This document shows, in pieces, positions 37,652-46,662 of a stretch of 64,000 nt of DNA. The first letter of the stretch is position 1. The number at the start of each line of letters is the position of its first letter. Source of the DNA: Candidatus Haliotispira prima (GTDB lineage: Bacteria; Spirochaetota; Spirochaetia; SP-2023); the NCBI GenBank assembly GCA_029867005.1, contig CP123443.1, positions 868,001-932,000 of the forward strand, in the 5' to 3' direction. The notes below the pieces were generated by a model. The model was not told the origin of the DNA and did no database searches. It saw nothing but the letters and a program-made list of their open reading frames with translations. The position numbers and the translations under genes were made by a program.

Positions 37652-38724
37652 CTATTCGGTTACTAACACAGCTTTCTTGTTGTCATAAAATATAAATTCC
37701 TTCCCCCCGACTCCTGCATCTATCCTGAGTATGTAATTAAGGTCAAATGTTCTTATCATTCCGTCCCAAAGGTTTACGCTTGTGCCCGGTCCGGAGGGTG
37801 TGATATTGTATAAATCATAGAATAAACCTGTTGCGGTTGTACTTACAATATTGGAAAAAGGTCGTGTGTTGACAGGTGAGGTTGGGTCAAGGTCGTATGT
37901 TATACTGGTTCCAACCCGAAGTACATAAGACCCACTGGCCTCTATATAATAATACCTTGTCGGAACAAGATAAATTTCAGAAGCCTTGTACTCCAGAGTC
38001 GGAGAGCTGTTACCAGCAGCGATTTGATTATAAAAAGGGCTGTATGTTCCCATTGAGGTGGGGTACGCAGCCGGGAAGTCTTCCGTGGTAAATTCCAGTT
38101 TCTCTACGGCTGTTCCCGTAGTACCGGTTACCTCATACAAATGAGCATAGTATTTGGTGTTGGGATGTAAAATCTCCGGCACGGCGGCAATGGCGCTGAC
38201 AAAACCTGTAGCTCCTCCGTCAACAGAGACCGTTGTTTTAGTACGAAACTTAGCCGCAGTCATTTTATCGGTCATAGAGAGATAAACGGTTCTGGCTGTT
38301 CCGTCTGCCTTAGTTTTTCTGGTGTAAAAACCCGGCAGGTCCTTCACACTCGCATAGGCAGCCGATTCCGTTTCTCTGCTGACTACAACGCCGATTGTTT
38401 TTACCCCTTGGGTACCGTTGTCAAATTGTAGCAGCCCTTCGCGCATGGAAACCCAAGCCATGGAAGCGTTTAGGCTCATAGTAGCCGGCGGCTCAGCCGC
38501 AGGCGGGTCACCAGTGTCCGGCAGGGGGGCACAGCCGAACAGGCTTACACTGAGAAAAGACAGAAAAAGGAAAGGTAAAGGGAAAAAAGACTTGTAATTT
38601 ATGAATAGGAAATGAAATAACTGCTTGCTTTTTAAAGTAGTGTGATATTGGATATTGGATATTGGATATTGGATATTCTACTGTTTAGCAGACTTCCCGT
38701 CAATAGTGTTTGTCGATGTTTCAT
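37652..38724 (-). CDS. small surface lipoprotein, family L2, heptamer-leader locus 7 (leader out of frame)
   Basis: Leader ATG at 38724 (MKHRQTLLTG), heptamer tract, leader stop at 38632. The body frame has lipobox SLFGC and an L2 body very similar to locus 6 at the N-terminal third (SMREGLLQFDNGTQGVKTIG) and C-terminus (DNKKAVLVTE), with a diverged middle (EIYLVPTRYYYIEASGS). Compared with locus 6 the signal-peptide region has a 6-nt insertion, which keeps the lipoprotein frame: evidence that the stretch between heptamer and lipobox is under coding constraint although the leader is out of frame. Confidence 0.65.
38644..38677 (-). repeat. heptamer tract (GATATTG), 34 bp, locus 7
   Basis: Same length and phase as the other seven tracts. 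Confidence 0.95.
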
Positions 38725-38758
38725 GAGAAAACTCCTCGAAATAATCTGATTTTGGCCT

Positions 38759-38787
38759 ATCATATATTCATTCAGGATATTTGGCAA
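38759..38787 (-). promoter_or_regulatory. promoter TTGCCA-N17-TATGAT, locus 7
   Basis: -35 at 38782-38787, -10 at 38759-38764. The outermost promoter of island 1. Confidence 0.8.
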
Positions 38788-38799
38788 GAGGGAGCTTAT

Positions 38800-38935
38800 T
38801 CGCGAGCTTAGGCCATTAAGCGGAGAGCCCCGGTCATTAAAGCGGAGTGCCCGGGTCATTGAGCGTAGTCGAAATGCCCCAAGCTTAAAGGCTACGGGCT
38901 ACCATAACGTGTGAGGGCTGTGAACACAGAGAGCC
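38800..38935. repeat. dispersed intergenic repeat at island 1 right edge
   Basis: Contains three CATTGAGCGGAG-like units (the last GTCATTGAGCGTAGTCGAAATG) and the CCCAAGCTTAAAGG / GTGAACACA motifs seen at 31240-31340 and 61430-61560. It separates the lipoprotein island from pyk. Confidence 0.65.
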
Positions 38936-39030
38936 GGATAGCGGATTAAAAATTCTGTCACCCTTTCTATTCCGACAATCCGGAAAAAATAATATACTCC
39001 GGGCCACATCAGGATGCGGGAGCAGAAGAT

Positions 39031-40485
39031 ATGGAAAGCATGGTAGAAAAGGCATTAAAATGCGCGCCTAAAGTAGTTTGCACGATTGGCCCGGTCTCGG
39101 ACAGCGAAGAACAGATTCGGAGTTTGATGAAAGTCGGTATGAATATCGTGCGCCTGAATTTCTCGCATGGCGACCATGCCTCGCACCGGGCCAATGTGGG
39201 CAAAATCCGCCGTATTGCCAAAGAGATGAACGTCAATATCGGCATTCTGCAAGATTTACAAGGTCCAAAGATCCGCATGAATGCCACAATTCCCGAAGGC
39301 GGGGTGCCGTTGGTAATGGGCCAAGACATTGTTTTGGCGGCCTCAAAGCACCAACTGCCATTGGAAGAGGCCCTGCCCGTTGACTATGATTTTCTGGCAG
39401 AGGATCTCAAAGCTACAGAAAACATCCTGTTCGCAGACGGTAAAATGGCGGCCCGGGTGAAGAGCATCGAGGGAAAGAAGGTTGTCTGCGAAGTGACCAA
39501 ACCGGGCATTCTGCTGAAGCGCAAGGGTGTCAATATGCCCGAAAGTTGTTTGCGAATCCCGGCGATGACCGAAAAAGACAAATCAGATTTGAAATTTGGG
39601 ATTGAACTGGGTGTCGATTTCGTTGCCCTGTCTTTTGTGCGGAACCCGGAAGACGTGCAGCCGATTCTCGATGCCTTCCGGGAACTAAAGCAGCCGCCCT
39701 TGCTGCTGGCAAAAATTGAAAAGCCGCAGGCCGTGCAAAACTTTGATGCCATTCTCAACAAGTTGGACGGCATCATGGTGGCTCGAGGTGATCTCGGGGT
39801 AGAAATGCCAATGGTTGAACTGCCGTCTACTCAAAAAATGTTGATTTCCAAGGCCAGAGCCGCAGGCAAATTCGTCATTACCGCAACACAAATGCTGCTC
39901 TCTATGGTCGAATCATCCCTGCCCACGCGCGCGGAAGTCAGCGATGTAGCCAACGCCATGTACGATGGCACCGACGCTGTAATGCTGTCCGATGAAACTG
40001 CGGCCGGTAAGTATCCGATTGAATCGTGCCGCACCATGGTCGAAATTGCCGAATCGACCACCCCCCACCTGAAACGTTTGATCAAACCGAAACCGGAAGT
40101 CCTCAACTATTGCAGAAAGTTGGATAACTACGAAATTCCCATCGGCTACTCTGCCTGCACACTGGCCGCAGACACAAACGCCAAATTTATTGTAGCCTGC
40201 ACCGGCTCAGGCCAAACGGCGCGCGCCGTAGCGAGATTTCGCCCAACTTGCCCGGTTATCGGCCTGACACGCAACCCGATTGCCTACAATCAGCTTTCCG
40301 TGACCTGGGGCGTATTCCCGATCATGACGGATGCGGCCACCAATACAGACGAGTTGTTTGAAAATGTGCGCAAGGCCCTGACCAAGTACGAACTGGTGGA
40401 AAAGGGCGACCACCTTGTAGTCACCGCAGGCATCCCCTTGGGTATCAGCGGATACAGTAATCTGCTCCACGTTTTGACTATTTGA
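39031..40485 (+). CDS. pyk: pyruvate kinase
   Basis: Final ATP-forming step of glycolysis, phosphoenolpyruvate to pyruvate. 484 residues. VVCTIGPVSDSEEQI and NIVRLNFSHG (N-terminal barrel), LLAKIEKPQAVQNFD (catalytic Lys/Glu), MVARGDLGVEMP and PTRAEVSDVANAMYDGTDAVMLSDETA are family signatures. The C-terminal allosteric-site domain (VACTGSGQTARAVARFRP) is complete. GGGAG precedes the start. The first housekeeping gene after island 1. Confidence 0.96.
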   Translation: MESMVEKALKCAPKVVCTIGPVSDSEEQIRSLMKVGMNIVRLNFSHGDHASHRANVGKIRRIAKEMNVNIGILQDLQGPKIRMNATIPEGGVPLVMGQDIVLAASKHQLPLEEALPVDYDFLAEDLKATENILFADGKMAARVKSIEGKKVVCEVTKPGILLKRKGVNMPESCLRIPAMTEKDKSDLKFGIELGVDFVALSFVRNPEDVQPILDAFRELKQPPLLLAKIEKPQAVQNFDAILNKLDGIMVARGDLGVEMPMVELPSTQKMLISKARAAGKFVITATQMLLSMVESSLPTRAEVSDVANAMYDGTDAVMLSDETAAGKYPIESCRTMVEIAESTTPHLKRLIKPKPEVLNYCRKLDNYEIPIGYSACTLAADTNAKFIVACTGSGQTARAVARFRPTCPVIGLTRNPIAYNQLSVTWGVFPIMTDAATNTDELFENVRKALTKYELVEKGDHLVVTAGIPLGISGYSNLLHVLTI

Positions 40486-40527
40486 CGGGAATTACCTGCC
40501 CGTGTTCTTGTTCGTTCCCGTGTTTTT
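40485..40527 (+). terminator. possible terminator of pyk
   Basis: ACGGGAA pairs with TTCCCGT across about 23 nt and is followed by G and six T. The large loop lowers confidence. Confidence 0.4.
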
Positions 40528-40651
40528 TGTTCGTTTGCCCGGGCCGGGACTGTCAATTGACGGCCAAATTGGCCGGTAATCCGGGAAATACGGGAATGCG
40601 GAAAATGCGGAGACCGAAACATTCTGTGAATGTTGATTGAGAGATGCCGAA

Positions 40652-41956
40652 ATGGAGATGCAGAGAACAAAGGATGTAACGGATCCGGCCAAGATGGTAC
40701 TGCTCAGCTTTTGCTCCGGTTTTGTCGGAGCCTTGCTGGTGTATCTGGCCATGACATACCTGCCGGGCCTGCCGGGTGTGGACAAAGAGCAGGATCTGCC
40801 CGTAGTCGATAGCCTGCGCGATGAAGTTGTGCGTGACTTTGGCGATGTACCCAACATCCCGCCGGGCGTGCCCGAACTCCGGAAAATAGCCGGGACGAAG
40901 CCCGCCAGAATCGGGAACCGAGCCAGCAGCCATACCGGCAGTGAGCTGAACAACATTGAGGTCTACGAAAAGACCAATCAGGCCGTGGTGAATATTACCG
41001 CCTGGAAAGAAACCCAAGTTTTCAATTGGTTTTTTGAGCCGATTCCGCGCGAGGACGAGGCCATCGGCTCCGGTTCCATCATCAATGAAGAGGGCTACAT
41101 CCTGACCAATAATCACGTGGTGTTGAATGCCCTGAAACTGCTGATCACCCTGTATGACGGTAGCCGATTCGAGGGTGAAATTGTGGGCACGGACCCGGAA
41201 AATGACCTGGCCATCATACGCTTTGACCCCAAAGGCCGCAAACTGAGTACCATTTCCCTCGTAGATGACAATGCGTTGCAGGTCGGCCAGAAAGTTTTCG
41301 CCATCGGCAACCCCTACGGTTTTGAGCGAACTTTGACAGTCGGAATAGTCTCGGGGCTGGGGCGGCCGATCCAAAACGAAAACAATCTGATTATCCAAGG
41401 TATGATTCAGACGGATGCCTCCATTAATCCCGGAAACTCGGGGGGCCCGCTGTTGAATTCCAGGGGCAAAATGATCGGTGTCAATTCATCCATTTATTCG
41501 CCCACAGGGAGTTCCGTCGGTTTGGGCTTTGCCGTTCCGGTCAGCACCGTCAAGCGAGTCCTGCCCGATCTGATTCAGTACGGCGAAGTTCGCCGGGGCT
41601 GGATTGACATACAGGTTATGCCCCTGTTTCCCCAACTGGTGCGTTACAGCAGGCTTTCGGTGGAAAAGGGCCTGCTGGTGTCCCGGGTTTTGGCAGGCAG
41701 CCCGGCCGAAAAATCCGGACTGAAGGGCGGCAAACGTGACCAAGCCGTGCGCAGCGGAAACCGGGTGGTCTACCTCGGCGGAGACATCATCGTCCAAATC
41801 AATGACACCGAAGTTGCCGGTATGGCCGATCTGTATTCGGCTCTGGAGCCAACCCACCCGGGCGAGGTAGCGACACTCACCGTAATCCGCAACGGTAAAA
41901 AGCTGAAGCTTAAAGTGAAACTCAGCAGCAGGAAGACCGAGTCGTTTTCCGGCTAG
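40652..41956 (+). CDS. HtrA/DegP-type serine protease with one PDZ domain
   Basis: Membrane-anchored periplasmic quality-control protease, about 434 residues. One N-terminal membrane segment (MVLLSFCSGFVGALLVYLAM), then a trypsin-like domain with His in TNNHVVLNA, Asp in DPENDLAIIRF and Ser in DASINPGNSGGPLLNS. One PDZ domain (about 300-425) follows, with GLLVSRVLAGSPAEKSGLKGG. The single PDZ resembles DegS or single-PDZ HtrA proteins more than two-PDZ DegP. ATG at 40652 is chosen; TTG at 40637 is also open. Confidence 0.9.
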   Translation: MEMQRTKDVTDPAKMVLLSFCSGFVGALLVYLAMTYLPGLPGVDKEQDLPVVDSLRDEVVRDFGDVPNIPPGVPELRKIAGTKPARIGNRASSHTGSELNNIEVYEKTNQAVVNITAWKETQVFNWFFEPIPREDEAIGSGSIINEEGYILTNNHVVLNALKLLITLYDGSRFEGEIVGTDPENDLAIIRFDPKGRKLSTISLVDDNALQVGQKVFAIGNPYGFERTLTVGIVSGLGRPIQNENNLIIQGMIQTDASINPGNSGGPLLNSRGKMIGVNSSIYSPTGSSVGLGFAVPVSTVKRVLPDLIQYGEVRRGWIDIQVMPLFPQLVRYSRLSVEKGLLVSRVLAGSPAEKSGLKGGKRDQAVRSGNRVVYLGGDIIVQINDTEVAGMADLYSALEPTHPGEVATLTVIRNGKKLKLKVKLSSRKTESFSG

Positions 41957-42125
41957 TGCCCGCCAAGTGCCCTATATCCGCTCTCCTTTTTCGTTTTTCG
42001 TTTGGGGATATCCTTTGGGGGCCTCCGCTTAGATCTTTGCTTAGACTTTTGCTTAGGCCTCCGTTTGCGGCTCGGTGCTGACAGCCTGTAACTTGACCGC
42101 CGGCACTGCGCACAGTATATTTCGG

Positions 42126-42131
42126 TATAAT
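42126..42131 (+). promoter_or_regulatory. possible -10 element of heme operon
   Basis: TATAAT 38 nt before the hemA start. No -35 at the right spacing and no TGn extension, so weak. A short direct repeat (GGCCTCCG with GCTTAGA-like units) lies upstream at about 42018-42063. Confidence 0.35.
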
Positions 42132-42168
42132 AGAATCTTATTTCTCCGGCTGTACCGGGAGCTGTTTT

Positions 42169-43251
42169 TTGTATCTTTACTATTTGAAAAATTCATTGAG
42201 CCTGGCTCAAAGAGAGCAGGCAAGTGCATCTTTTCGCAGGCAGTTACACGGTGAAACAGGGCAAAAACAACAGGGTCGGGTGCTGCTCGACACTTGTGAT
42301 CGTTTGGAACTCTACTGTGCTGAGCCTGCCGTAAAGGATTCCCTGTTTGGCGAGGACAGGGAAGCAAGCTGTTGGGAGCAAATGCAGGGGGAGGCGGCCT
42401 TGCGGCATTTGTACCGTGTGGTCTGTGGTTTGGAATCACCGCTGTTTGGGGAAAAGGCCATTCAGGGCCAAGTCAAACAGGCGTATCTGGCTGCCGTTGC
42501 CCGGCCGCATAACTTGAGTAAAGAATTGCATCGGAGTTTTCAGAGTACCTTGAGAGTGGGAAAGCGCGTGCGTCGGGAGACCATGCTGGACTCCGGGGCA
42601 ATGAGCCACGTTCGTGCTACGTGGGAAATCCTCCAACAGCAGCTTCCTGCAATCGGTCTCTCACTCGAAGAGCTGGCGGTCTGTTTCATCGGGGCCAACC
42701 AGTTGAATGAAGATATGGCGGGAATTCTCTCAAACAGGGGTATTACCAAGTTCTTTCTGAGCAACCGCAATTTTGCGAAAGCGAAAGAAGCCTGCCAACG
42801 CTGGAACGGGCAAGCCTTTCCGCTGGGCCACATTCCGGAAGTGGTGCAGCGTTGTCAGGTGGTGATTAGTGCGACCCGTGCCCCACATTTCGTTTTGGGG
42901 CCTCAGCACATTCTCCCCCGGTTTCGGTCTGGTTCTGAGTCCGGTTCTCCACCGGTTCGCCAGCCGCTGTATATTTTTGACTTGGCGGTGCCCCGCGATG
43001 TCAATCCGGCCGTTGGTGAGATGGATGGTGTCCACCTGTGGAACGTGACCGACATCGAAGCACGGATTGCCGTTAATTACCATAGACGCAAGGTCAAGAC
43101 CGCCGAAGCCGAGAAGATTATCACGGAAGAATTAGAGAGGTTTTATGAGTGTGAACGAAGCCCTGTCCGGTACTCTGCTCTCTCGCGGCAGTCCGTTAGC
43201 TCGGGCCCAGTTGCAGGAGTTCCTCGCCCGCCTGTACGGGCCGGGTGCTGA
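42169..43251 (+). CDS. hemA: glutamyl-tRNA reductase lacking C-terminal dimerisation domain
   Basis: First enzyme of the C5 heme pathway, reducing Glu-tRNA to glutamate-1-semialdehyde. TTG start with GGGAG upstream. Catalytic Cys lies in LLDTCDRLELY (about 43); CGLESPLFGEKAIQGQVKQAY, an NADPH domain (VCFIGANQLNEDMAGIL, FFLSNRNFAKA, VVISATRAPHFVL) and FDLAVPRDVNPAV follow. At 360 residues it ends soon after the connecting helix; the family norm is about 420 with a dimerisation domain. It overlaps the next gene by about 107 nt, so its last 35 codons share DNA with the HemC start and look random (YSALSRQSVSSG). Confidence 0.9.
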   Translation: MYLYYLKNSLSLAQREQASASFRRQLHGETGQKQQGRVLLDTCDRLELYCAEPAVKDSLFGEDREASCWEQMQGEAALRHLYRVVCGLESPLFGEKAIQGQVKQAYLAAVARPHNLSKELHRSFQSTLRVGKRVRRETMLDSGAMSHVRATWEILQQQLPAIGLSLEELAVCFIGANQLNEDMAGILSNRGITKFFLSNRNFAKAKEACQRWNGQAFPLGHIPEVVQRCQVVISATRAPHFVLGPQHILPRFRSGSESGSPPVRQPLYIFDLAVPRDVNPAVGEMDGVHLWNVTDIEARIAVNYHRRKVKTAEAEKIITEELERFYECERSPVRYSALSRQSVSSGPVAGVPRPPVRAGC

Positions 43252-45496
43252 TCCCGGCAGCAAAAGGGAACTCCATTGTCGGTTTATCGACAGTTTGGGA
43301 GACAAGCGTAAAGAGCTGTCTCTGCTGGACGGCAAAGCTCCGGATGACTTTTTTACCCGAGAGCTGGACCGGGAAGTATTGGCGGGCAAGGCCGATTGGG
43401 CACTGCATTCGGCCAAGGACCTGCCCCGACCCCTGGCCGATGGCCTGGAGATTCGTGCCCTGCTCGCCCCCGAAAATCTATTAGAGACAGATTCACTGCT
43501 TAGCCAAGGAAAGCAGCGTTTAGAGGACTTGGGCCCCAGAGCCCGGATTGGCAGCAGCTCGCCCGGCCGAAGGCGGCAGATATTGGCCTTGCGGCCGGAT
43601 CTGGAAGTGGTGCCCCTGCGCGGCACCATCGGGGAGCGCATTGCCCGCGTGGAACGCGGGGAGCTGGATGCCGTGATCGTGGCAACGTGCGCTTTGCACA
43701 GGCTTGGTTTGGACGAAGGATACATCCTGCCGTTTGAAGTGCACCCGCTTCAAGGCTACTTGGCCGCAGTTGGGCGGATAGAACCGGGCACATCGGAGCC
43801 GGAGGCAATGGCTGCCGCACTCCGCAGGCTGGATGCGCGGCAAAAGTGGGGCGCGGTGACCTTGCTCGGAGCCGGAGCCGGCGATGCCGGCCTGCTGACC
43901 TTGGAAGGTCGGCGCGCTTTGGGGCAAGCCGATATTGTATTTTATGATGCCTTGGTAAACAAGGATTTGCTCGAATTGGCTCCGCCTCAGGCTGAAAAGG
44001 TTTATGTCGGCAAGCGCAGCGGTGCGCACAGTATGCCCCAGAGCCGGATCAACGGTGAGCTGTGGCGTGCGGCCCGGGAGGGCAAACAGGTGCTGCGCCT
44101 GAAGGGTGGTGATGCCCTGCTTTTTGCCCGGGCGGCCGAAGAGTTGCAGGTACTGAGTGAGGCGGGGGTGAGCCACCGTGTCCTGCCCGGTATTTCGGCG
44201 GCCTTTGCCGCCGCCGCCTCTTTGGCTCTGCCCCTCACACAGCGGGGTGACGAGGGTGCCAGTCTGCATCTGCTCAGTGCCTACCCGCCGGAGCGTATTG
44301 ACTTTCATCGTCTGCCGCCGGATGGCAATATTATTTTCTATATGGGGCTGGCCCAACGCCGTGAGATACAACGCCGGGCTCTGGAAGCCGGGCGCAGGCC
44401 GGAGGACCCGGCTCTGGTGGTACTGTGGGCCAGTCTGCCACAACAGAAGAATATCTACACCACTTTGGGCCAATTGCCCCAACCGGAAATAGAAAAAAAG
44501 GCCGCCGGCCTGATTTTGCTGGGGCCAATAGCTCGCCCGCCGGAGTCATGTGGCAGGGCCGCAGGCTCCCTGCCACATGAACTGCCGGAGCTGCGGGGTA
44601 AGACTTGGATTACCGGGCTCAACCCGCTAATGGACCGGGAAACACCGCCGGAGCTGGTCTGGCACCTGCCTCTACTGGAGTTACAGTCTATTCCCATTGC
44701 GGAGCCGGTCAAAGAAGATGAGGCCAAAGCGGATGCAGACAAAGCGGATGCAGGCGAAGCAGACGCGCTCAAAGGAACCGAGCTTTCAGCGGCAGTGCAA
44801 CGCGCCGACTTGCTGCTGTTTACCAGCAAACATGCCGTGCGCTACTTCTTTGCCTGGCTGGAGCAGGCCAAAAGCCGGCGAGAGCTGGACTTTCGCCTTT
44901 TGGGCGACAAGCGCATCGTTTCGATAGGCGTGGCTACCAGCCGGGAATTGGAGCAGTTCGGTCTGTGTCTGAGGGAACCGGAAGACTGGCAGAGTCCGGA
45001 AGAGTCTTCTGTCGGGCTGTTGCGGGAGTTTGCCCGGCGCGGTGGCACCGGGTTGCGCGGTAGGCACATCCTGATCCCTTCCGGCAACAAGGCCCTCCCG
45101 ACCCTGACTGAGGGGTTGCCCTTGGAGCAAAACGGCGGCCACAGTGTCGAACGTATCATTCTTTACAAAAATGTCCTGAACCCGGTCCTCCGAGGCCCCG
45201 ATTCACCGCTGGCCTTCCTGCGGATGATGAACGAAGGGGACGAAGAGCAGGAAGAGCTTTGTGATACGTGGGACAGGTCTTGGGAGCAACTGGGCCGGCT
45301 CAAAGCCGTCTATCTCTCTTCGCCCTCTACGGCGGATTATTTTGCGGAACTGGTGGCGGCCCCGCTACAGCAGCGTTTTGGTGCGGGCTTCCCGGGTTGG
45401 TGGGAGTACCGCTGCAAGGGGGAGCCAACCCGCCGGAGACTGGCCGAATTACAGGCCCATTTTGGCATGCTGAGAGACCGGAATCGGGAATCTTGA
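43145..45496 (+). CDS. HemC-CobA-HemD trifunctional fusion (porphobilinogen deaminase, SUMT, uroporphyrinogen III synthase)
   Basis: 783 residues. About 1-220: HemC domains 1-2 with HSAKDLP (catalytic Lys/Asp region), GSSSPGRRRQIL and LRGTIGERIARVERGELDA. The HemC domain 3 with the dipyrromethane-cofactor cysteine (GGCxxPxG) is absent. About 237-490: uroporphyrinogen III methyltransferase with LGAGAGDAGLLTLEG, VYVGKRSGAH, LRLKGGDALLF and VLPGISAAFAAAA; the GGDPF-type motif is altered. About 515-783: HemD with LLFTSKHAVRYFF, GRHILIPSGNKALP and YLSSPSTADYFAEL. A charged repeat linker (DEAKADADKADAGEADAL) lies within HemD near 520-540. GAGAGG in hemA serves as RBS. It would take porphobilinogen to uroporphyrinogen III and precorrin-2, feeding heme and siroheme/cobalamin. 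Confidence 0.85.
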   Translation: MSVNEALSGTLLSRGSPLARAQLQEFLARLYGPGADPGSKRELHCRFIDSLGDKRKELSLLDGKAPDDFFTRELDREVLAGKADWALHSAKDLPRPLADGLEIRALLAPENLLETDSLLSQGKQRLEDLGPRARIGSSSPGRRRQILALRPDLEVVPLRGTIGERIARVERGELDAVIVATCALHRLGLDEGYILPFEVHPLQGYLAAVGRIEPGTSEPEAMAAALRRLDARQKWGAVTLLGAGAGDAGLLTLEGRRALGQADIVFYDALVNKDLLELAPPQAEKVYVGKRSGAHSMPQSRINGELWRAAREGKQVLRLKGGDALLFARAAEELQVLSEAGVSHRVLPGISAAFAAAASLALPLTQRGDEGASLHLLSAYPPERIDFHRLPPDGNIIFYMGLAQRREIQRRALEAGRRPEDPALVVLWASLPQQKNIYTTLGQLPQPEIEKKAAGLILLGPIARPPESCGRAAGSLPHELPELRGKTWITGLNPLMDRETPPELVWHLPLLELQSIPIAEPVKEDEAKADADKADAGEADALKGTELSAAVQRADLLLFTSKHAVRYFFAWLEQAKSRRELDFRLLGDKRIVSIGVATSRELEQFGLCLREPEDWQSPEESSVGLLREFARRGGTGLRGRHILIPSGNKALPTLTEGLPLEQNGGHSVERIILYKNVLNPVLRGPDSPLAFLRMMNEGDEEQEELCDTWDRSWEQLGRLKAVYLSSPSTADYFAELVAAPLQQRFGAGFPGWWEYRCKGEPTRRRLAELQAHFGMLRDRNRES

Positions 45497-45522
45497 GACA
45501 GATACAATATGGAGCCGATTTA

Positions 45523-46662
45523 ATGACCGACTTTGTCCGCTTGCGGCCACGCCGCCGGGATGCCCGGACCCGGGAGCACTGGGCCGAAACCCCGGAGCCG
45601 GGGCCACAGAACTTTATCCTGCCGTTGTTTGTGACGGAGCAGCCGGGACGGCGGGAGATTTCCGGGCTAAAGGATGTCTGGCACTTGGGGATCGATGAGC
45701 TTTTGGAGGAGGTTGAGAGGGCACTGGCCCGGGGACTGCGCCATTTTTTGTTGTTTGGCGTGGTGCCGGAACACAGCAAGGATGCCTGTGGTTCGGTGGC
45801 CCAAAGCGATGAATCCTTGGTGCCGCGCGCCTTGCGCGCGCTGAAAGCCCGCTTCGGTGTGGCCCACCCGGATTTGTGTCTGATCAGCGATATTTGTCTG
45901 TGTGGTTACACGGACCACGGCCACTGCGGAGTCTTGGCCCGGCCGGCCGGGGGGAGGGGCGGTCATGAGGTGGACAACGATGCCACCTTGCCCCATTATG
46001 TGGCTATGGCTGTGGCCCATGCCCGTGCCGGGGCCGACATGGTGGCACCTTCCGGCATGATGGACGGTCAGGTTTTGGCTTTGCGTCAGGGCTTGGATGC
46101 TGCGGGTCTCGGAGAGTGTCGAATCCTGGCGTACAGCGCGAAGTATGCTTCCGGTCTGTACGGTCCCTTTCGCGAAGCACTCGGCTCCGTGCCCAAAGAG
46201 AGGGACGAGTGTGGTGAACAAGACGAGCACGGCGTGGACTCTGATGTCTGCGCCGGTGCGGAATTGCGACACCGCAAAAGTTACCAGATGGACCCGCGCA
46301 ACGGCGATGAAGCCTTGTCGGAAATCGAGGCGGACTTGGCGGAGGGAGCCGATGCCGTGATGATCAAACCGGCGATGACCTACCTGGATATCGTGCAACG
46401 TGTTGCAGACTTGTTGCATCGGTGTGGCAGCGAGGTTCCGCTGGTGGCCTACCATGTTTCGGGTGAATACATGATGTGGCGGGGTGCGGTGGAGGCCGGT
46501 ACGCTGGAGGAATGGCCCAGTTTGCGCGAGATCTGCATTGCCCTGCGCCGTGCCGGTGCCCGGCAAATCATCAGTTATGCAGCTTTGCGCTACTTGGAAC
46601 TACAGGAAGAGTACAGCAGAACAGGAACGAGAGGAGCCATACACGAAAATGGAGATAACTGA
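45523..46662 (+). CDS. hemB: delta-aminolevulinic acid dehydratase (porphobilinogen synthase)
   Basis: Condenses two aminolevulinate molecules to porphobilinogen. 379 residues from ATG at 45523. Active-site lysines lie in ILAYSAKYASGLYGPF and AVMIKPAMTYLDIV; the zinc cysteine triad is in DICLCGYTDHGHCGVL, indicating the Zn-dependent class. APSGMMDGQV and YHVSGEYMMW are family marks. A charged, Cys-containing insertion (about 228-245, DECGEQDEHGVDSDVCAG) is unusual. It starts 27 nt after the fusion gene and overlaps hemL by 14 nt. Confidence 0.94.
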   Translation: MTDFVRLRPRRRDARTREHWAETPEPGPQNFILPLFVTEQPGRREISGLKDVWHLGIDELLEEVERALARGLRHFLLFGVVPEHSKDACGSVAQSDESLVPRALRALKARFGVAHPDLCLISDICLCGYTDHGHCGVLARPAGGRGGHEVDNDATLPHYVAMAVAHARAGADMVAPSGMMDGQVLALRQGLDAAGLGECRILAYSAKYASGLYGPFREALGSVPKERDECGEQDEHGVDSDVCAGAELRHRKSYQMDPRNGDEALSEIEADLAEGADAVMIKPAMTYLDIVQRVADLLHRCGSEVPLVAYHVSGEYMMWRGAVEAGTLEEWPSLREICIALRRAGARQIISYAALRYLELQEEYSRTGTRGAIHENGDN

